A stretch of 39,306 nucleotides of DNA from Streptomyces oryzae (GTDB taxonomy: Bacteria; Actinomycetota; Actinomycetes; Streptomycetales; Streptomycetaceae): positions 1 through 39,306 of the forward strand of contig NZ_JADKMA010000052.1 of the NCBI RefSeq assembly GCF_017676365.1, read 5' to 3'. The notes below the pieces were generated by a model, which did no database searches, was not told the origin of the DNA, and was given only the letters and a program-made list of their open reading frames with translations. Position numbers and translations under genes: made by a program. Below, one piece after another: positions 25,155-35,039 of the stretch; the first letter of the stretch is position 1; every line of letters starts with the position of its first letter.

Positions 25155-26532
25155 CGTCAGCCCCCTTGCTCTCGGTTCCGTCAGTAGCGGTGGACGGCCC
25201 GCCCGTCTGGGCACCGACCGGCTCCCGGTCCCGGTCGGCGCGCGAGGGCCGCCGTGGCACCGGTGGCAGCGTCTGTCCTGGCAGCGGCGGTACGGGGAAG
25301 CCGCCGGCCATCGGGTCGAACGGCTTCTCTTCCGGTGCGGCCTCTTCCGCTTCCTCCTCCTCGCCGCCGCGGAAGAAGTCCACGACGAAGGTGATCAGCA
25401 GCAGCGCCAGCGCGGTCCCGGCGACCCAGTAGACGACCTCGCTGTAGTCCCAGCCCTCGTTGCGCATGGCGCGGACGGTGGCCACGAGCATGAACCACAC
25501 CAGCGCGATGGGGATGAGGACCTTCCAGCCGAGCTTCATGAACTGGTCGTAGCGCACCCGGGGCAGCGTGCCGCGGATCCAGATGAAGAAGAAGATCAGC
25601 ACGGCGAGCTTGGCGGTGAACCACAGGATCGGCCACCAGCCGTGGTTGGCGCCCTCCCACCAGGTGGAGATCGGCGCCGGGGCCCGCCAGCCGCCCAGGA
25701 AGAGGGTGACCGCGAGCGCGGAGACCGTCACCACGTGGATGTACTCGGTCAGCATGAACATCGCGAACTTGATCGAGCTGTACTCGGTCTGGAAGCCCGC
25801 GACCAGGTCGCCCTCGGACTCCGGCATGTCGAACGGCGCACGGTGCGCCTCGCCGACCATCGAGACCAGATAGATCAGGAAGGAGACCGGCAGCAGATAA
25901 GCGAACCAGCCGTCCGCCTGCTCCCCCACGATCGTCGAGGTGGACATCGAACCGGAGTAGAGGAAGACCGCGGCGAAGCTGAGCCCCATCGCGATCTCGT
26001 AGCTGACGATCTGCGCCGTGGCCCGCACCCCGCCCAGCAGCGGATAGGTCGAGCCGGACGACCAGCCGGCCAGCACCACGCCGTAGGCGGCGATGGAGGA
26101 GGTGGCCAGGATGTAGAGGACGGCGACGGGCATGTCCGTCAGCTGCATCGCCGTACGGTGCCCGAAGATCGAGATCTCGTTGTCCGCGGGCCCGAACGGG
26201 ATGACCGCGATGGCCATGAAGGCGGGGACCGCACCGATCACGGGGGCGAGCAGATAGACGATCTTGTCGCTGCCCTTGACGGTGATGTCCTCCTTGAGCA
26301 TCAGCTTCACGCCGTCGGCGAGCGACTGGAGCATCCCCCAGGGGCCGTGCCGGTTGGGCCCGATGCGCAGCTGCATCCAGCCCACGATCTTCCGTTCGAA
26401 GACGATGGACATCAGCACCGTCAGCATCAGGAACGCGAAGCAGAAGACCGCCTTCAGCGCGATCAGCCAGAAGGGGTCGGTGCCGAACATCGACAGATCC
26501 TCGGCGGCAAGGCCCAGCTTTCCGGCGCTCAT
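25147..26532 (-). CDS. nuoH: NADH-quinone oxidoreductase subunit H
   Basis: Membrane subunit forming the quinone-site floor, 461 aa with eight or nine helices. Signatures are [21 protein letters not shown] and [24 protein letters not shown]. The C-terminal 65 residues are hydrophilic and Pro-rich ([19 protein letters not shown]), absent from enterobacterial NuoH. ATG at 26532 overlaps the nuoG TGA (ATGA). Confidence 0.97.
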   Translation of the reverse strand: MSAGKLGLAAEDLSMFGTDPFWLIALKAVFCFAFLMLTVLMSIVFERKIVGWMQLRIGPNRHGPWGMLQSLADGVKLMLKEDITVKGSDKIVYLLAPVIGAVPAFMAIAVIPFGPADNEISIFGHRTAMQLTDMPVAVLYILATSSIAAYGVVLAGWSSGSTYPLLGGVRATAQIVSYEIAMGLSFAAVFLYSGSMSTSTIVGEQADGWFAYLLPVSFLIYLVSMVGEAHRAPFDMPESEGDLVAGFQTEYSSIKFAMFMLTEYIHVVTVSALAVTLFLGGWRAPAPISTWWEGANHGWWPILWFTAKLAVLIFFFIWIRGTLPRVRYDQFMKLGWKVLIPIALVWFMLVATVRAMRNEGWDYSEVVYWVAGTALALLLITFVVDFFRGGEEEEAEEAAPEEKPFDPMAGGFPVPPLPGQTLPPVPRRPSRADRDREPVGAQTGGPSTATDGTESKGADGA

Positions 26533-29069
26533 GCACCCACCTCCTGCGTGGTTTCCCGCACGGCGGCACCGGCCGGGCCGATCCGCACCACGTCGCCGGG
26601 CAGGGCACCGACATCGGCCAGGACGCCGGAGCCGGTCGAGTTGAGCGGCAGCCATACGACGCGGTCGGGCATCTCGGTGACCTGGAGCGGCAGTCGCAGC
26701 TCGCCGCGCGGCCCGGTGACGGCCAGTACGTCGCCGTTCTTGACCCCGGCCTCGTCGGCGGTCGCGGCCGAGAGCCGGGCCGGCGCCGGATGCCGGGTGC
26801 CGGCCAGCGCCTCGTCGCCCTCCTGGAGCCTGCCCTGGTCCAGCAGCAGCCGGTGCCCGGACAGCACGGCCTCGCCCGCCTTGGGCTGCGGGACGGTGCG
26901 GGCCGCGGGGACGGGGGCGGCCGTCCCCGTGCCGCCCTGCCGGTGACCGAGCCGGTCGAATTCGCCGCGCACCATGCCGACGTCCGGCAGCCCGAGGTGC
27001 ACATCGAGCGCGTCGGCGACCATGTTGAGCACCCGGGCGTCGGTCTGTGCGTGGCGGCGCGTCATCTGGTCGGGCTTTATCGCCGCCTCGAACGGACGCA
27101 GCCTGCCCTCCCAGTTGAGGAAGGTGCCGGACTTCTCCACGGTGGCGGAGACGGGCAGCACCACATCGGCCAGCTCGGTCACGGCGCTGGGCCGCAGCTC
27201 CAGGCTGACCAGGAAGCCGACGGCCTCCAGCGCCTGCCGGGCCCGCTGCGGGTCGGGCAGGTCCTCGACGCCGACCCCGCCCACGACCAGCGCGGCCAGC
27301 TCGCCCTCGGCGGCGGCCTCGATGATCTGCGCGGTGTCCCGGCCGGGCTGCGCGGGGAGTTCGGCGACGCCCCAGGCGCGGGCCACCTCGGCGCGGGCCT
27401 CGGCGTCCGCCACCGGACGGGCCCCGGGCAGCAGCCCCGGCAGACAGCCGGCCTCAACGGCGCCCCGCTCACCCGCGCGGCGCGGCATCCACACCAGCGT
27501 GGCGCCGGTGGCGACCGCGGTGCGTACGGCTGCGGTGAGCGCACCCGGCACGGTGGCCAGCCGCTCGCCGACCAGGATCAGCGAGCCCTCGCCGCGCAGC
27601 GCCTCGGCTGCCGCGGCTCCGGTCTCGTCCAGCCCGACGCCGCCCGCGAGCGCGTCCAGCCACTCGGTCTCGGTGCCGGGTGCGGCGGCCAGCAGGGTGC
27701 CGCCCACCTTCTCCAGTCCGCGGGTGGCGTGGCTGGCCAGCGCGTAGGTGCGCTGCCCGTGCTTGCGCCAGGCCTTGCGGAGCCGCAGGAAGACGCCGGG
27801 GGCCTCCTCCTCCGCCTCTAGACCGGCCAGCAGCACGGCGGGCGCGGCCTCCAGGCCCGCGTAGGTGACGCCTGGGGGCACCTCCCGGCCGGAGGCTGGG
27901 GGAGGATCCAGGTCCCGGCCGTGGCCCGCCACATGGGAGGCGAGGAAGGAGGCTTCCTCCGCCGAGTGCGGCCGGGCCCGGAAGTCGATGTCGTTGCTGC
28001 GCAGCGCGACCCGGGCGAACTTGGCGTACGCGTAGGCGTCCTCGACGGTGACCCGGCCGCCGGTCAGCACGCCTGCGCGGCCCTGTGCCCCGGCGAGCCC
28101 GCGGGCCGCGGCGTCCAGCGCCTCGGGCCAGCTGGCGGGCGCCAGTTCGCCGTCCTCACCGCGGACCAGCGGGGTGTGCAGCCGGTCCGGCCGCTGCGCG
28201 TAGCGGAACGCGAAACGGCCCTTGTCGCACACCCACTCCTCGTTGACCTCCGGGTCGTTCTCGGCCAGCCGCCGCATCACCTTGCCGCGCCGGTGGTCGT
28301 GCCGGATGGCGCAGCCGCCCGCGCAGTGCTCGCAGACGCCGGGCGAGGAGACCAGGTCGAAGGGGCGGGAGCGGAACCGGTAGGCCGCCGAGGTGAGCGC
28401 GCCCACCGGGCAGATCTGGATGGTGTTCCCGGAGAAGTACGACTGGAAGGGCTGGTCCTCACCGGTGCCGACCTGCTGCAGCGCACCCCGCTCCAGCAGC
28501 TCGATCATCGGGTCGCCCGCCACCTGGTTGGAGAACCGGGTGCAGCGCGCACACAGCACGCAGCGCTCCCGGTCCAGCAGCACCTGGGTGGAGACGGCCA
28601 CCGGCTTCTCGAAGGTGCGCTTCCTGCCCTCGAAGCGGGAGTCGGCGTTGCCGTGCGACATCGCCTGGTTCTGCAGCGGGCACTCGCCGCCCTTGTCGCA
28701 GACGGGGCAGTCCAGCGGGTGGTTGATGAGCAGCAGCTCCATCACGCCGCGCTGCGCCTTGCTCGCCGCCTCGGACGTGAGGTGCGTCTTGACGACCATG
28801 CCGTCGGTGCACTGGATGGTGCAGGACGCCATCGGCTTGCGCTGGCCCTCCACCTCCACGATGCACTGCCGGCAGGCACCCGCGGGGTCGAGCAGCGGGT
28901 GGTCGCAGAAGCGGGGGATCTCGATGCCGAGCTGCTCGGCCGCGCGGATCACCAGCGTGCCCTTGGGGACGGAGATCTGGGCGCCGTCGATGGTCAGCGA
29001 CACGAGGTCTTCGGGCGGCGGGGTGACCTCCCCTCCCCCTTGGGAGGTGCCAGCAGTGGTGACGGTCAC
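26529..29069 (-). CDS. nuoG: NADH-quinone oxidoreductase subunit G
   Basis: Large iron-sulfur subunit of the peripheral arm, 846 aa. The 2Fe-2S ligands are C55, C66, C69 and C83 (CDHP, CRQC, CTIQC); the [17 protein letters not shown] and [11 protein letters not shown] motifs hold further clusters, then CEHC marks the molybdopterin-oxidoreductase-like half. Around residues 388-399 the reading frame contains [13 protein letters not shown], encoded by a GC-rich repeat typical of Streptomyces intergenic DNA. GTG at 29069 follows GGAGGTGAA and overlaps nuoF by four bases. Confidence 0.96.
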   Translation of the reverse strand: MTVTTAGTSQGGGEVTPPPEDLVSLTIDGAQISVPKGTLVIRAAEQLGIEIPRFCDHPLLDPAGACRQCIVEVEGQRKPMASCTIQCTDGMVVKTHLTSEAASKAQRGVMELLLINHPLDCPVCDKGGECPLQNQAMSHGNADSRFEGRKRTFEKPVAVSTQVLLDRERCVLCARCTRFSNQVAGDPMIELLERGALQQVGTGEDQPFQSYFSGNTIQICPVGALTSAAYRFRSRPFDLVSSPGVCEHCAGGCAIRHDHRRGKVMRRLAENDPEVNEEWVCDKGRFAFRYAQRPDRLHTPLVRGEDGELAPASWPEALDAAARGLAGAQGRAGVLTGGRVTVEDAYAYAKFARVALRSNDIDFRARPHSAEEASFLASHVAGHGRDLDPPPASGREVPPGVTYAGLEAAPAVLLAGLEAEEEAPGVFLRLRKAWRKHGQRTYALASHATRGLEKVGGTLLAAAPGTETEWLDALAGGVGLDETGAAAAEALRGEGSLILVGERLATVPGALTAAVRTAVATGATLVWMPRRAGERGAVEAGCLPGLLPGARPVADAEARAEVARAWGVAELPAQPGRDTAQIIEAAAEGELAALVVGGVGVEDLPDPQRARQALEAVGFLVSLELRPSAVTELADVVLPVSATVEKSGTFLNWEGRLRPFEAAIKPDQMTRRHAQTDARVLNMVADALDVHLGLPDVGMVRGEFDRLGHRQGGTGTAAPVPAARTVPQPKAGEAVLSGHRLLLDQGRLQEGDEALAGTRHPAPARLSAATADEAGVKNGDVLAVTGPRGELRLPLQVTEMPDRVVWLPLNSTGSGVLADVGALPGDVVRIGPAGAAVRETTQEVGA
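27872..27906. repeat. Palindromic repeat inside nuoG
   Basis: The motif CTGGGGGCACCTCCCGGCC followed by GGAGGCTGGGGG has the look of a repeat that is common between Streptomyces genes, here read in frame in a low-conservation surface segment of NuoG. A shorter hairpin, ACCTCCC/GGGAGGT at 29026-29048, sits in the nuoG N-terminal coding region. Confidence 0.6.
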
Positions 29070-30472
29070 GCGTTCACCTCCAGGTGAGCGGAGCTGGGGC
29101 CATCGGCCCACGCGGTGGACTTCTCGGGGTCGAAGGGGCAGCCGCGGCCCGCGAGGTGGGCTTCGTACTCGTCGCGGAAGTACTTGAGCGAGGAGAAGAT
29201 CGGGGACGCGGCGCCGTCGCCGAGGGCGCAGAAGGACTTGCCGTTGATGTTGTCGGCGATGTCGGCGATCTTGTCCAGATCGGCGGAGCTCGCCTTGCCC
29301 GCCTCGATGTCGCGCATCAGCTGGACGAGCCAGTAGGTGCCCTCGCGGCAGGGTGTGCACTTGCCGCAGGACTCATGGGCGTAGAACTCGGTCCAGCGGG
29401 TGACGGCGCGCACCACGCAGGTGGTCTCGTCGAAGCACTGGAGCGCCTTGGTGCCCAGCATGGAGCCGGCGTTGCCGACGCCCTCGTAGTCGAGGGGGAC
29501 GTCCAGGTGTTCGTCGGTGAGCAGCGGGGTGGAGGAGCCGCCCGGCGTCCAGAACTTCAACCGGTGGCCGGGACGCATGCCGCCGCTCATGTCGAGGAGC
29601 TGGCGCAGGGTGATGCCCAGCGGTGCCTCGTACTGTCCGGGGCGTGCGACATGGCCGCTGAGCGAGTAGAGCGTGAAGCCGGGGGACTTCTCGCTGCCCA
29701 GCGCCAGGGAGCGGAACCAGTCCTTGCCCCGGTCCACGAGGGCGGGAACCGAGGCGATGGACTCGACGTTGTTCACCACTGTGGGGCACGCGTACAGACC
29801 GGCGACGGCCGGGAAGGGGGGACGCAGCCGGGGCTGGCCGCGGCGCCCTTCGAGCGAGTCCAGCAGCGCGGTCTCCTCGCCGCAGATGTAGGCGCCGGCG
29901 CCCGCGTGCACGGTGAGTTCGAGCCCTTTGCCGGGGCCGAGCGCGTCAGGCCCGAGATAGCCCGCCTCGTACGCCTCGCGTACGGCCTCGTGGAGGCGGC
30001 GCAGCACGGGCACGACCTCGCCGCGCAGATAGATGAAGGCGTGGTTGGAGCGGATCGCATGGCAGGCGATCACGATGCCCTCGATGAGGGAGTGCGGGTT
30101 GGCGAAAAGGAGGGGGATGTCCTTACAGGTGCCGGGCTCCGACTCGTCGGCGTTGACGACGAGATAGTGCGGCTTGCCGTCGCCCTGCGGGATGAACTGC
30201 CACTTCATCCCGGTGGGGAAGCCGGCGCCGCCGCGGCCGCGCAGCCCCGCGTCCTTGACGTAGGCGATCAGGTCGTCGGGGTCCATGGCGAGCGCCTTGG
30301 GCAGCGCCCGGTAGCCGCCGTGCCGCCGGTAGCCCGCCAGCGTGTAGGAGTCCGGCTCGTCCCAGTGCGCGGACAGCACGGGGGTGAGCAGCTTCTGCGG
30401 GTCGGCGCTGCCCCGCTCCGGCTGCGGGGAGGTTCCGTCCTGCTCGCCGTCGTGTGGTGCCACCGTCGTCAC
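29066..30472 (-). CDS. nuoF: NADH-quinone oxidoreductase subunit F
   Basis: NADH-oxidising flavoprotein subunit, 468 aa. Glycine-rich NADH/FMN loop [10 protein letters not shown] at 79-88, second nucleotide segment [19 protein letters not shown] (191-209), and cluster N3 ligands C369, C372, C375 ([12 protein letters not shown]) and C415. GTG at 30472 follows GGAGGGGAA and overlaps nuoE by four bases. Its presence makes the main operon NADH-dependent. Confidence 0.97.
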   Translation of the reverse strand: MTTVAPHDGEQDGTSPQPERGSADPQKLLTPVLSAHWDEPDSYTLAGYRRHGGYRALPKALAMDPDDLIAYVKDAGLRGRGGAGFPTGMKWQFIPQGDGKPHYLVVNADESEPGTCKDIPLLFANPHSLIEGIVIACHAIRSNHAFIYLRGEVVPVLRRLHEAVREAYEAGYLGPDALGPGKGLELTVHAGAGAYICGEETALLDSLEGRRGQPRLRPPFPAVAGLYACPTVVNNVESIASVPALVDRGKDWFRSLALGSEKSPGFTLYSLSGHVARPGQYEAPLGITLRQLLDMSGGMRPGHRLKFWTPGGSSTPLLTDEHLDVPLDYEGVGNAGSMLGTKALQCFDETTCVVRAVTRWTEFYAHESCGKCTPCREGTYWLVQLMRDIEAGKASSADLDKIADIADNINGKSFCALGDGAASPIFSSLKYFRDEYEAHLAGRGCPFDPEKSTAWADGPSSAHLEVNA

Positions 30473-31203
30473 TTCCCCTCCTCGTCGGATGCCGCGTCGC
30501 GGGGGGCGACGACGCCCGGGGTGCTCTCTCCCTTGGCCAGCCGCAGTCCGGCCAGCGAGGCGGGGCCTGCGCTGCCGGACGCCTCCACGGCGCCGGGCCG
30601 CTCGTCGGGGAAGCCGGCCAGCACCCGCGCGGTCTCCTTGAAGGTGCACAGCGGGGCGCCGCGGGTGGGGGTGACCTCGCGGCCCGCGCGCAGCTCGTCG
30701 ACGAGGGCGCGGGCGCTTTCCGGGGTCTGGTTGTCGAAGAACTCCCAGTTGACCATCACGACCGGCGCGAAGTCGCAGGCCGCGTTGCACTCGACGTGCT
30801 CCAGGGTGATCTTGCCGTCCTCGGTGGTCTCCCCGTCGCCGACGCCCAGGTGCTCGCGCAGCGACGCGTAGATGGCGTCACCGCCCATGACGGCGCACAG
30901 CGTGTTGGTGCACACCCCCACCTGGTAGTCGCCGGACGGCTTGCGGCGGTACATGGTGTAGAAGGTGGCGACGGCGTTGACCTCGGCGGTGGTCAGCTCC
31001 AGCATCTCGGCGCAGAAGCGCTGCCCGGTGCGGGTGACGTGGCCTTCCTCGGACTGCACCAGGTGCAGCATCGGCAGCAGCGCCGAGCGGCTGTCCGGGT
31101 AGCGGGCGATGATCGCGCGCGCTTCCGCCTCCAGCCGCTCCCGTACTTCGGCGGGGTAGTCGGGCGCGGGCATCTCGGGGATGCCCATCTCGACGCTTGT
31201 CAC
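30469..31203 (-). CDS. nuoE: NADH-quinone oxidoreductase subunit E
   Basis: Thioredoxin-fold 2Fe-2S subunit (cluster N1a), 244 aa. Ligands C98 and C103 (VCTNTLC) and C139 and C143 (CNAAC). The last 70 residues are an Ala/Gly/Glu-rich tail, making it longer than the 166-aa E. coli protein. GTG at 31203 overlaps the nuoD stop (GTGA); ATG five codons later is an alternative without a better RBS. Confidence 0.95.
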   Translation of the reverse strand: MTSVEMGIPEMPAPDYPAEVRERLEAEARAIIARYPDSRSALLPMLHLVQSEEGHVTRTGQRFCAEMLELTTAEVNAVATFYTMYRRKPSGDYQVGVCTNTLCAVMGGDAIYASLREHLGVGDGETTEDGKITLEHVECNAACDFAPVVMVNWEFFDNQTPESARALVDELRAGREVTPTRGAPLCTFKETARVLAGFPDERPGAVEASGSAGPASLAGLRLAKGESTPGVVAPRDAASDEEGK

Positions 31204-32531
31204 CGGTCGACGCCTCCCATCACGGGGTCGATGGACGCGACGGCGACGATGACGTCGGCGACCATGCCGCCCTCGCACATCGCCGCCATTGATTGCAGGT
31301 TGGTGAAGGAGGGGTCGCGGAAGTGCACCCGGTAGGGGCGGGTGCCGCCGTCGCTGACGGCGTGCACGCCCAGCTCGCCCTTGGGCGACTCGACGGCCGC
31401 GTACGTCTCGCCCGGCGGGACCCGGAAGCCCTCGGTCACCAGCTTGAAGTGGTGGATCAGCGCCTCCATGGAGGTGCCCATGATGTTCTTGATGTGATCG
31501 AGGGAGTTGCCGAGCCCGTCCGGGCCGAGGGCGAGCTGCGCGGGCCAGGCGATCTTCTTGTCGGCGACCATCACCGGGCCCGGCTCCAGCCGGTCCACGC
31601 ACTGCTCGATGATCCGCAGCGACTGGCGCATCTCCTCCAGGCGGACCAGGAACCGCCCGTAGGAGTCGCAGGTGTCGACGGTCGGTACGTCGAAGTCGTA
31701 GGTCTCATAGCCGCAGTAGGGCTGCGCCTTGCGCAGGTCGTGCGGCAGTCCGGCCGAGCGCAGGATCGGTCCTGTGGCGCCCAGCGCCATGCAGCCGGCC
31801 AGGTCGAGGTAGCCGATGTCCTTCAGCCGGGCCTTGAAGACCGGGTTGCCGGTGGCGAGCGCGTCGTACTCCGGCAGGTTCTTGTGCATCTTCTTGAGGA
31901 ACTCGCGCAGCGCGTCCACGGTCCCCGGCGGAATGTCCTGGGAGAGCCCGCCGGGACGGATGTAGGCGTGGTTCATCCGCAGCCCGGTGATCAGCTCGTA
32001 CAGATCGAGGATCAGCTCGCGGTCCCGGAAGCCGAAGATCATGACGGTGGTGGCGCCCAGCTCCATACCGCCGGTGGCGATGGCCACCAGATGGGAGGAG
32101 AGCCGGTTGAGCTCCATCAGCAGTACGCGGATGACGTTGGCGCGGTCGGGCACCTCGTTCTCGATGCCCAGCAGCCGCTCCACGGCCAGGCAGTACGCCG
32201 TCTCGTTGAAGAACGGCGTCAGATAGTCCATGCGCGTGACGAAGGTGGTGCCCTGGGTCCAGGTCCGGTACTCGAGGTTCTTCTCGATGCCGGTGTGCAG
32301 GTAGCCGATGCCGCAGCGGGCCTCGGTGACCGTCTCGCCGTCGATCTCCAGGATCAGCCTGAGCACCCCGTGTGTGGAGGGGTGCTGGGGGCCCATGTTG
32401 ACGATGATCCGCTCGTCGTCGCTCTTGGCGGCGTGCGCGGCCAGCTCGTCCCAGTCCCCTCCGGTGACGTCGTAGACGGTGCCTTCGGTTGTCTCCCGAA
32501 TGCCTGCGGGTGCGTGGGTTGTGGAAGACAT
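31200..32531 (-). CDS. nuoD: NADH-quinone oxidoreductase subunit D
   Basis: 49 kDa subunit lining the quinone cavity, 443 aa, separate from NuoC. Conserved [43 protein letters not shown] and the C-terminal SFTNLQSM and DPVMGGVDR are family signatures. ATG at 32531 directly abuts the nuoC TAA, and its GGAGG lies within nuoC. Confidence 0.97.
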   Translation of the reverse strand: MSSTTHAPAGIRETTEGTVYDVTGGDWDELAAHAAKSDDERIIVNMGPQHPSTHGVLRLILEIDGETVTEARCGIGYLHTGIEKNLEYRTWTQGTTFVTRMDYLTPFFNETAYCLAVERLLGIENEVPDRANVIRVLLMELNRLSSHLVAIATGGMELGATTVMIFGFRDRELILDLYELITGLRMNHAYIRPGGLSQDIPPGTVDALREFLKKMHKNLPEYDALATGNPVFKARLKDIGYLDLAGCMALGATGPILRSAGLPHDLRKAQPYCGYETYDFDVPTVDTCDSYGRFLVRLEEMRQSLRIIEQCVDRLEPGPVMVADKKIAWPAQLALGPDGLGNSLDHIKNIMGTSMEALIHHFKLVTEGFRVPPGETYAAVESPKGELGVHAVSDGGTRPYRVHFRDPSFTNLQSMAAMCEGGMVADVIVAVASIDPVMGGVDR

Positions 32532-33272
32532 TTAGGTGTACGACCTCCGCTGGTCAGGAGCGGGAATCTGGGCGCCCTTGTACTCGACGGGAATACCGCC
32601 GAGCGGATAGTCCTTGCGCTGCGGAAAGCCCTGCCAGTCGTCCGGCATTATGATCCGCGTCAGCGCCGGGTGACCGTCGAAGATCAGCCCGAAGAAGTCG
32701 TAGGTCTCGCGCTCGTGCCAGTCGTTCGTCGGATAGATGTCGACGATCGAGGGCACGTGCGGGTCCGCGTCGGGCGCGCTGACCTCCATGCGGATCAGCC
32801 GGTTGTGGGTGATCGAGCGCAGGTGGTAGACGGCGTGCAGCTCGCGGCCCTTGTCGCCCGGGTAGTGGACGCCGCTGACGCCGGTGCACAGCTCGAAGCG
32901 GAGCGCGGGGTCGTCGCGCAGGGTGCGGGCCGCGGTGGCCAGATGCTCGCGGGCGATGTGGAAGGTCAGCTCGCCGCGGTCGACGACCGTCCGCTCGATG
33001 ACGTGCGCAGGGTCCAGCCCCTGCTCCTCCAGCGCGCCCTCGAACTCGTCGGCCACCTCGTCGAACCATCCGCCGTACGGCCGGGGCGTCGCGCCGGGCA
33101 GCCGTACGGTGCGCACCAGTCCGCCGTAGCCGGAGGTGTCGCCGCCGTTGCGGGAGCCGAACATGCCGCGGCGTACGTCGATGACCTCGCCGGGGTCGCC
33201 CGACTGCTGGGCCGGCAGCGACTCCTCGGCCCGCTCGTTGGGGGCGTGCGGACCGTTTCCGTTACCCGTCAC
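32532..33272 (-). CDS. nuoC: NADH-quinone oxidoreductase subunit C
   Basis: 30 kDa peripheral subunit, 246 aa from GTG at 33272 after GGAGGGG. Signature [26 protein letters not shown] followed by [11 protein letters not shown]. The first 60 residues are an unconserved hydrophilic lead. It stands 85 bases after nuoB; that gap holds nothing recognisable. Confidence 0.96.
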   Translation of the reverse strand: MTGNGNGPHAPNERAEESLPAQQSGDPGEVIDVRRGMFGSRNGGDTSGYGGLVRTVRLPGATPRPYGGWFDEVADEFEGALEEQGLDPAHVIERTVVDRGELTFHIAREHLATAARTLRDDPALRFELCTGVSGVHYPGDKGRELHAVYHLRSITHNRLIRMEVSAPDADPHVPSIVDIYPTNDWHERETYDFFGLIFDGHPALTRIIMPDDWQGFPQRKDYPLGGIPVEYKGAQIPAPDQRRSYT

Positions 33273-33357
33273 TGCGCCCCTCCGTTCGCTTCTCCGCCCA
33301 CGCGGCACAGTGTCTGCATCGTCTTCGCCTGCGGCCCGGCAGCCGCGCGTGCGTCAC

Positions 33358-33912
33358 TCACCGAAGCAGCCCCTTCATCTCGATCGTCGGTACGGCCTTC
33401 AGGGCCGCCTCCTCCGCCTCGCGGGCCGCTTCCTGCTGGTTGACGCCGAGCTTCGAATTCAAAATCTTCTCGTGCAGCTTGAGAATGGAATCGAGCAACA
33501 TTTCAGGGCGCGGGGGGCAGCCGGGCAGATAGATATCGACGGGAACGACGTGGTCGACGCCCTGCACGATGGCGTAGTTGTTGAACATGCCGCCGGACGA
33601 GGCGCACACACCCATCGAGATGACCCATTTGGGGTTCGGCATCTGGTCGTAGACCTGCCGCAGCACCGGCGCCATCTTCTGGCTGACCCGGCCTGCCACG
33701 ATCATCAGGTCGGCCTGGCGCGGCGAGCCGCGGAAGACCTCCATGCCGAACCTGGCGAGGTCGTAGCGGCCCGCTCCGGTGGTCATCATCTCGATGGCAC
33801 AGCAGGCGAGCCCGAACGTCGCCGGGAACATGGATGATTTACGCGCCGCACCGGCCATTTTCTCGACCGTGGTGAGCAGAAATCCGCTCGGCAGTTTCTC
33901 TTCAAGTCCCAT
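33358..33912 (-). CDS. nuoB: NADH-quinone oxidoreductase subunit B
   Basis: Cluster N2 subunit, 184 aa. Ligands C37 and C38 (GLACCAIE), C103 (GVCASSGG) and C132 (LPGCPPRPE). It follows nuoA by 14 bases. Compared with NuoB2 in this window it lacks the long C-terminal tail, and its third ligand sits in CASSGG rather than CSNCGG. Confidence 0.97.
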   Translation of the reverse strand: MGLEEKLPSGFLLTTVEKMAGAARKSSMFPATFGLACCAIEMMTTGAGRYDLARFGMEVFRGSPRQADLMIVAGRVSQKMAPVLRQVYDQMPNPKWVISMGVCASSGGMFNNYAIVQGVDHVVPVDIYLPGCPPRPEMLLDSILKLHEKILNSKLGVNQQEAAREAEEAALKAVPTIEMKGLLR

Positions 33913-33926
33913 TGCTTATCCTGCCC

Positions 33927-34286
33927 CTAGTCCCATTCCAGGCCGCCGCGCCGCCAGTCATAGGCGTACGCGATACCGATGAGAGCGACGAAGACCAGCA
34001 TTTCGACGAGTCCGAACATCCCGAGTGAGTCGAAATGGACGGCCCACGGGTAGAGGAAGACGATTTCGATGTCGAAGATGATGAAGAGCATCGCCGTCAG
34101 GTAGTACTTCACCGGGAAGCGGCCGCCTCCGGCCGGCTGCGGCGTGGGCTCGATGCCGCACTCGTACGCCTCCAGCTTTGCCCGGTTGTAGCGCTTGGGG
34201 CCGACGATCGAGGCCACGACCACGGAGAAGACCGTGAACGCGGCCGCGATCGCTCCCAGTACGAGGATTGGTGTGTAGACGTTCAC
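33927..34286 (-). CDS. nuoA: NADH-quinone oxidoreductase subunit A
   Basis: First gene of the main operon, 119 aa, three helices (about 5-30, 62-85, 90-110). Conserved EAYECGIEP loop, FPVKYYLTAMLFIIFDIEIVFLYPWAV and C-terminal GGLEWD. GTG at 34286 with AAGGAG nine bases upstream. The upstream region holds several candidate operator sites. Confidence 0.96.
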   Translation of the reverse strand: MNVYTPILVLGAIAAAFTVFSVVVASIVGPKRYNRAKLEAYECGIEPTPQPAGGGRFPVKYYLTAMLFIIFDIEIVFLYPWAVHFDSLGMFGLVEMLVFVALIGIAYAYDWRRGGLEWD

Positions 34287-34368
34287 CGCTCCCGTCTCCT
34301 TCCAGGCGTCGACTCTGACTGCCGGCAGACCGCTGGGCCGCTGCGCACCCCCACGAAGATCGCTCCTA

Positions 34369-34384
34369 TGTGAGGCAGTTCACA
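34369..34384. promoter_or_regulatory. Candidate Rex operator upstream of nuoA
   Basis: TGTGAGGCAGTTCACA matches the Streptomyces Rex operator pattern TGTGAA-N4-TTCACA at both half-sites apart from one base. It lies 83 bp upstream of the nuoA start. Rex senses the NADH/NAD+ ratio and is known to repress respiratory genes, so a nuo site is functionally sensible. Confidence 0.65.
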
Positions 34385-34399
34385 AGCCCTGTTCGCAGG

Positions 34400-34409
34400 C
34401 ATCTTAAGC
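34400..34409 (-). promoter_or_regulatory. Possible -10 element for the nuo operon
   Basis: On the minus strand CTTAAGAT contains TAAGAT, a fair -10 hexamer, between the Rex-like and Crp-like sites. No -35 at the right distance is convincing. Confidence 0.25.
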
Positions 34410-34419
34410 CCGCCCCTCT

Positions 34420-34433
34420 GTGATCTGCGACAC
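34420..34433. promoter_or_regulatory. Crp-like box 1 upstream of nuoA
   Basis: GTGATCTGCGACAC fits GTG-N6-GNCAC, the pattern reported for Streptomyces Crp, with no mismatch. It is embedded in a 13-bp direct repeat (CTYTGTGATCTSC) also found at 34449-34461. Confidence 0.45.
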
Positions 34434-34452
34434 GGGGGACACCAACTACTTT

Positions 34453-34466
34453 GTGATCTCCACCAC
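34453..34466. promoter_or_regulatory. Crp-like box 2 upstream of nuoA
   Basis: GTGATCTCCACCAC fits the same pattern with one mismatch (A for G) and lies 33 bp from box 1, about three helical turns. Confidence 0.35.
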
Positions 34467-34477
34467 CTGACGCCCAA

Positions 34478-34493
34478 TCATCCGATCGGATGA
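34478..34493. promoter_or_regulatory. Perfect 16-bp palindrome, putative operator
   Basis: TCATCCGATCGGATGA is fully self-complementary and lies 192 bp upstream of nuoA, just past the Crp-like boxes. The regulator is unknown. Confidence 0.5.
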
Positions 34494-35002
34494 CCGGCAA
34501 TCTTCATACGCAAAGCCCTCAGACGATCACGCTGGGCGACATTCGTTCCCGCTCAGACCCATTATGGGCGGATTGCTGTACCAAGCACCTGCTGCATTGG
34601 CAAATTCGCGCTGGACGGTTTCAGCTGCTATGTGACAACCACTGGAGATCGTGCGCTCGTGAAGCCCGGCACAAGCTCCGAGACCCCCGCGCGACCCGGC
34701 CGAGTCCTGGTCGTTACCGAGCGAGTTGGGCGATAGATCCCCAACGCCCGCTTTGCGCGAAGAGTTGAGTTCGACCCCGCGGCGAAAATGTGAGCTGCGC
34801 CACGCGCAATCTCGGCAGCCGCTGCCTTTTTTGCGCGCGGCTTTTCTCCGTGCTAAGTGCGCGAGGCATTCCGACAATGCGGACAACTACGTGGTCACGG
34901 CCCCGTAGTTGGGCAATGATCACGTCGAGGAAGGGGCGCCGGGCAATGCGTGTAGGACCCAAGTGACCGCGTACACGGCGACTGTGGCGCATCGCACGAT
35001 TG
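34494..35002. other. Unexplained intergenic DNA between nuoA and the NlpC/P60 gene
   Basis: About 510 bp with lower G+C than the rest of the window and no frame with Streptomyces codon bias. Visible structures are a small hairpin GTTGGG/CCCAAC (34725-34745), a GCCGC/GCGGC hairpin followed by TTTTC near 34813-34845, and an 8-bp perfect stem CAACTACG/CGTAGTTG at 34884-34911. No tRNA or familiar riboswitch is recognised. It could be a relic, a small RNA or an extended control region. Confidence 0.4.
34884..34911. repeat. Inverted repeat CAACTACG / CGTAGTTG
   Basis: Perfect 8-bp arms with a 12-base spacer, about 130 bp upstream of the peptidase start. May be an operator or an RNA hairpin. Confidence 0.4.
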
Positions 35003-35032
35003 TTGAGGGAAGTGTTTCGAGCCTGCTAGGCA
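35003..35032 (+). promoter_or_regulatory. Candidate promoter of the NlpC/P60 gene (leaderless)
   Basis: TTGAGG (35003-35008) and TAGGCA (35027-35032) with an 18-bp spacer, and seven bases from the -10 to the ATG. No RBS precedes the ATG. An inverted repeat GAGGGAA (35005-35011) and TTCCCTC (35033-35039) spans the core promoter, which would place a bound protein over it. Confidence 0.45.
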
Positions 35033-35039
35033 TTCCCTC

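Noticed and set aside
34490..34768. 92-codon open frame upstream of nuoA on the plus strand
   Set aside because: No Streptomyces codon bias, no RBS, no recognisable domain, and it begins within the operator palindrome.
34500..35039. c-di-AMP (ydaO-type) riboswitch before the NlpC/P60 gene
   Set aside because: Streptomyces wall hydrolase genes often have one, but I cannot find its conserved core blocks here, and the likely promoter is only a few bases before the ATG.
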